Of a DNA stretch of 6,270 nucleotides, positions 5,219 through 6,270 are shown piece by piece. The first letter of the stretch is position 1; the number at the start of each line of letters is the position of its first letter. A program made the position numbers and the translations under genes. Under the pieces are notes generated by a model that made no database searches, was not told the DNA's origin, and worked only from the letters and a program-made list of their open reading frames with translations. Origin of the DNA: Chloroflexota bacterium (lineage in GTDB: Bacteria > Chloroflexota > Dehalococcoidia > UBA1151); contig JADFQR010000080.1 of the NCBI GenBank assembly GCA_022561735.1, forward strand, positions 1 to 6,270, read 5' to 3'.

Positions 5219-6270
5219 CTAACCGCCGCCTGCCTGCGCCCAGTGCGGGTCCGGGTGCGCGGCGAGGAACTCGGTGTCGAGCTCCACCCCCAGTCCCGGC
5301 TTATCGGGCAGCGTCAGGTAGCCGTCGATGAACTCGATAGGCTCCTTGAGCACCCGGTTGTACAGGTCCGGCGTCGGCCTCCCGGTTTCGAGCCGGTAGA
5401 AGTTGGGCGTCGTCATCATGACGTGCGCCCCGCCCACCACGTTCAACGTGCCGCTGGCGTCGTGCGGGCTGATCGGTATGTAGTAGGTTTCAGCGAGCGT
5501 GGCGATCTTGCGCATCTCGGAGATCCCGCCGGTCCAGCAGATGTCCGGCATGATGTAGTTCGCCAGCCCCTCCGAGAGGATGTCGGCGAAGTCGTAGCGC
5601 GTGTAGAGGCGCTCACCGACACAGAGCGGCACGTCGGTCCCGTTCTTCACCTGGCGGAGCGCGTTGATGCTCTCCGGCTGCACCGGCTCCTCGAACCAGG
5701 TCAGGTTCACGTGTGCAGTGCGGTTGCACAGGTCGATCGCCGTGGCGACGTTGAAGTTGCCGTGGGCGTCGATCATCAGGTCAATATCAGGACCGACCGC
5801 CTCACGGATCGCCGTTATCACGTCCACCCCGTGCTGCGCGCCCGCCGCCGATATGCGGCCGTCCATGTAGCGGCGGTGATGCTGGTTCATCTCTGTCGAG
5901 AAGGGGTCAGTCTTGAGGGCGGTGTGGCCTAAGGCGACCAGCTCGCGTGCGTGCTGCGCCGCAGCGTCCGGGTTGTCCTGGTGGGCGACGTGGGTGTAAA
6001 GCTGGATGCGGTCCCGGACCTTGCCGCCCAGCAGGTCGTACACGGGCACCCCGAGGGCCTTGCCCTTGATATCCCAGAGCGCCATGTCGATACCGCTGAT
6101 AACGGAGGTGACGAGGCCGCGCGGGCCGAGCGTCGTAAATCGGCGATACAGGTTCTGCCAGATGCGTTCGATCTCGCTCGCGTCCTGCCCGATCAGCCCC
6201 TCGGCAAAGTCAGCGCCCTCGACCGTATCCCGGACCAGCTCGACCATCCGGGCGACCATGATGACGCCGC
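5219..6270 (-). CDS. Enolase-superfamily sugar-acid dehydratase (galactonate-dehydratase-like), 5' end outside the window
   Basis: The C-terminal 349 codons of a mandelate racemase/muconate lactonizing enzyme family protein. The frame stays open past the Met at 6259 to the window edge, and by comparison with the family about 30-50 N-terminal residues are missing, so 6259 is not the true start. Numbered from that Met: the end of the capping domain (LIGQD, 22-26), SGIDMALWDIKGK (55-67), and then the barrel. Mg ligands are Asp164 (in IDAHGNF), Glu190 (WFEEP) and Glu216 (GERLYTRYDF). The likely catalytic residues are His166 and the His266 (SPHDASG)/Asp239 (PDICWTGG) dyad, with Glu291 as a probable stabilising residue. 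These spacings are the same as those I recall for E. coli DgoD (183, 185, 209, 235, 258, 285, 310, a constant shift of 19). The family abstracts a proton alpha to a carboxylate and eliminates water, giving a 2-keto-3-deoxy sugar acid. An insert at about 121-140 with HHRR is longer than in DgoD, so the substrate may differ. The gene probably shares an operon with the MFS carrier 40 nt downstream. Confidence 0.93.
   Translation of the reverse strand, partial: GVIMVARMVELVRDTVEGADFAEGLIGQDASEIERIWQNLYRRFTTLGPRGLVTSVISGIDMALWDIKGKALGVPVYDLLGGKVRDRIQLYTHVAHQDNPDAAAQHARELVALGHTALKTDPFSTEMNQHHRRYMDGRISAAGAQHGVDVITAIREAVGPDIDLMIDAHGNFNVATAIDLCNRTAHVNLTWFEEPVQPESINALRQVKNGTDVPLCVGERLYTRYDFADILSEGLANYIMPDICWTGGISEMRKIATLAETYYIPISPHDASGTLNVVGGAHVMMTTPNFYRLETGRPTPDLYNRVLKEPIEFIDGYLTLPDKPGLGVELDTEFLAAHPDPHWAQAGGG

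Noticed and set aside
5120..5932. 270-residue plus-strand open frame opposite the dehydratase
   Set aside because: The minus strand carries a complete enolase-superfamily active site here. The plus frame is rich in Arg, Val and His without domain features.
5219..6259. Met at 6259 as the true start of the dehydratase
   Set aside because: The frame stays open to the window edge, and the family has a further N-terminal beta-strand region that is missing here. The gene is cut, not short.

Overview
The window is GC-rich (roughly 60% by eye). All recognisable genes are packed on the minus strand, so transcription runs from the right end to the left. The best guess for the source is a Chloroflexota-type bacterium, possibly a Dehalococcoidia/SAR202-like lineage. 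Three things suggest this: a lipoprotein whose mature N-terminus carries an ATVQ.GVQATVSALP-like linker of a style common in that phylum, a short-form SppA next to a DUF4350-type protein, and an enolase-superfamily sugar-acid dehydratase beside an MFS carrier. This is an inference; no rRNA or other marker gene is present.

Right half (about 4017-6270): a catabolic pair. An enolase-superfamily dehydratase of the galactonate-dehydratase type is cut by the right edge of the window. It is followed after 40 nt by a 12-helix MFS transporter. The MFS reading frame is broken twice, near 4895 and near 4276, and one added base at each place restores a clean 387-residue protein. This is either a young pseudogene or two assembly indels. 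The pair looks like uptake plus dehydration of a sugar acid.

Left half (187-3875): a three-gene envelope operon in the order sppA (S49 signal-peptide-peptidase-like membrane protease, TTG start with a strong Shine-Dalgarno), a membrane-anchored DUF4350-like protein whose start overlaps the end of sppA by 20 nt, and a secreted lipoprotein 28 nt further on. All three products are predicted to be anchored in or at the cytoplasmic membrane with their main parts outside the cytoplasm. This suggests a joint role in surface or secreted-protein quality control, but the function is not known. The lipoprotein is built from three diverged tandem repeats of about 130-138 residues with exactly kept internal spacing, which I do not recognise as a named family.

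Left end (1-186): no certain gene. It holds a nested, interrupted palindrome at 45-119 (21 paired positions in three blocks), a small GC hairpin at 30-43, and a possible C-terminal tail of a plus-strand gene ending at 74. It looks like the junction between two convergent transcription units.

The 141-bp gap at 3876-4016 separates the two minus-strand units and presumably holds the promoter of the sppA operon, but no convincing promoter or terminator can be read there. I saw no tRNA, rRNA, CRISPR array or insertion sequence.
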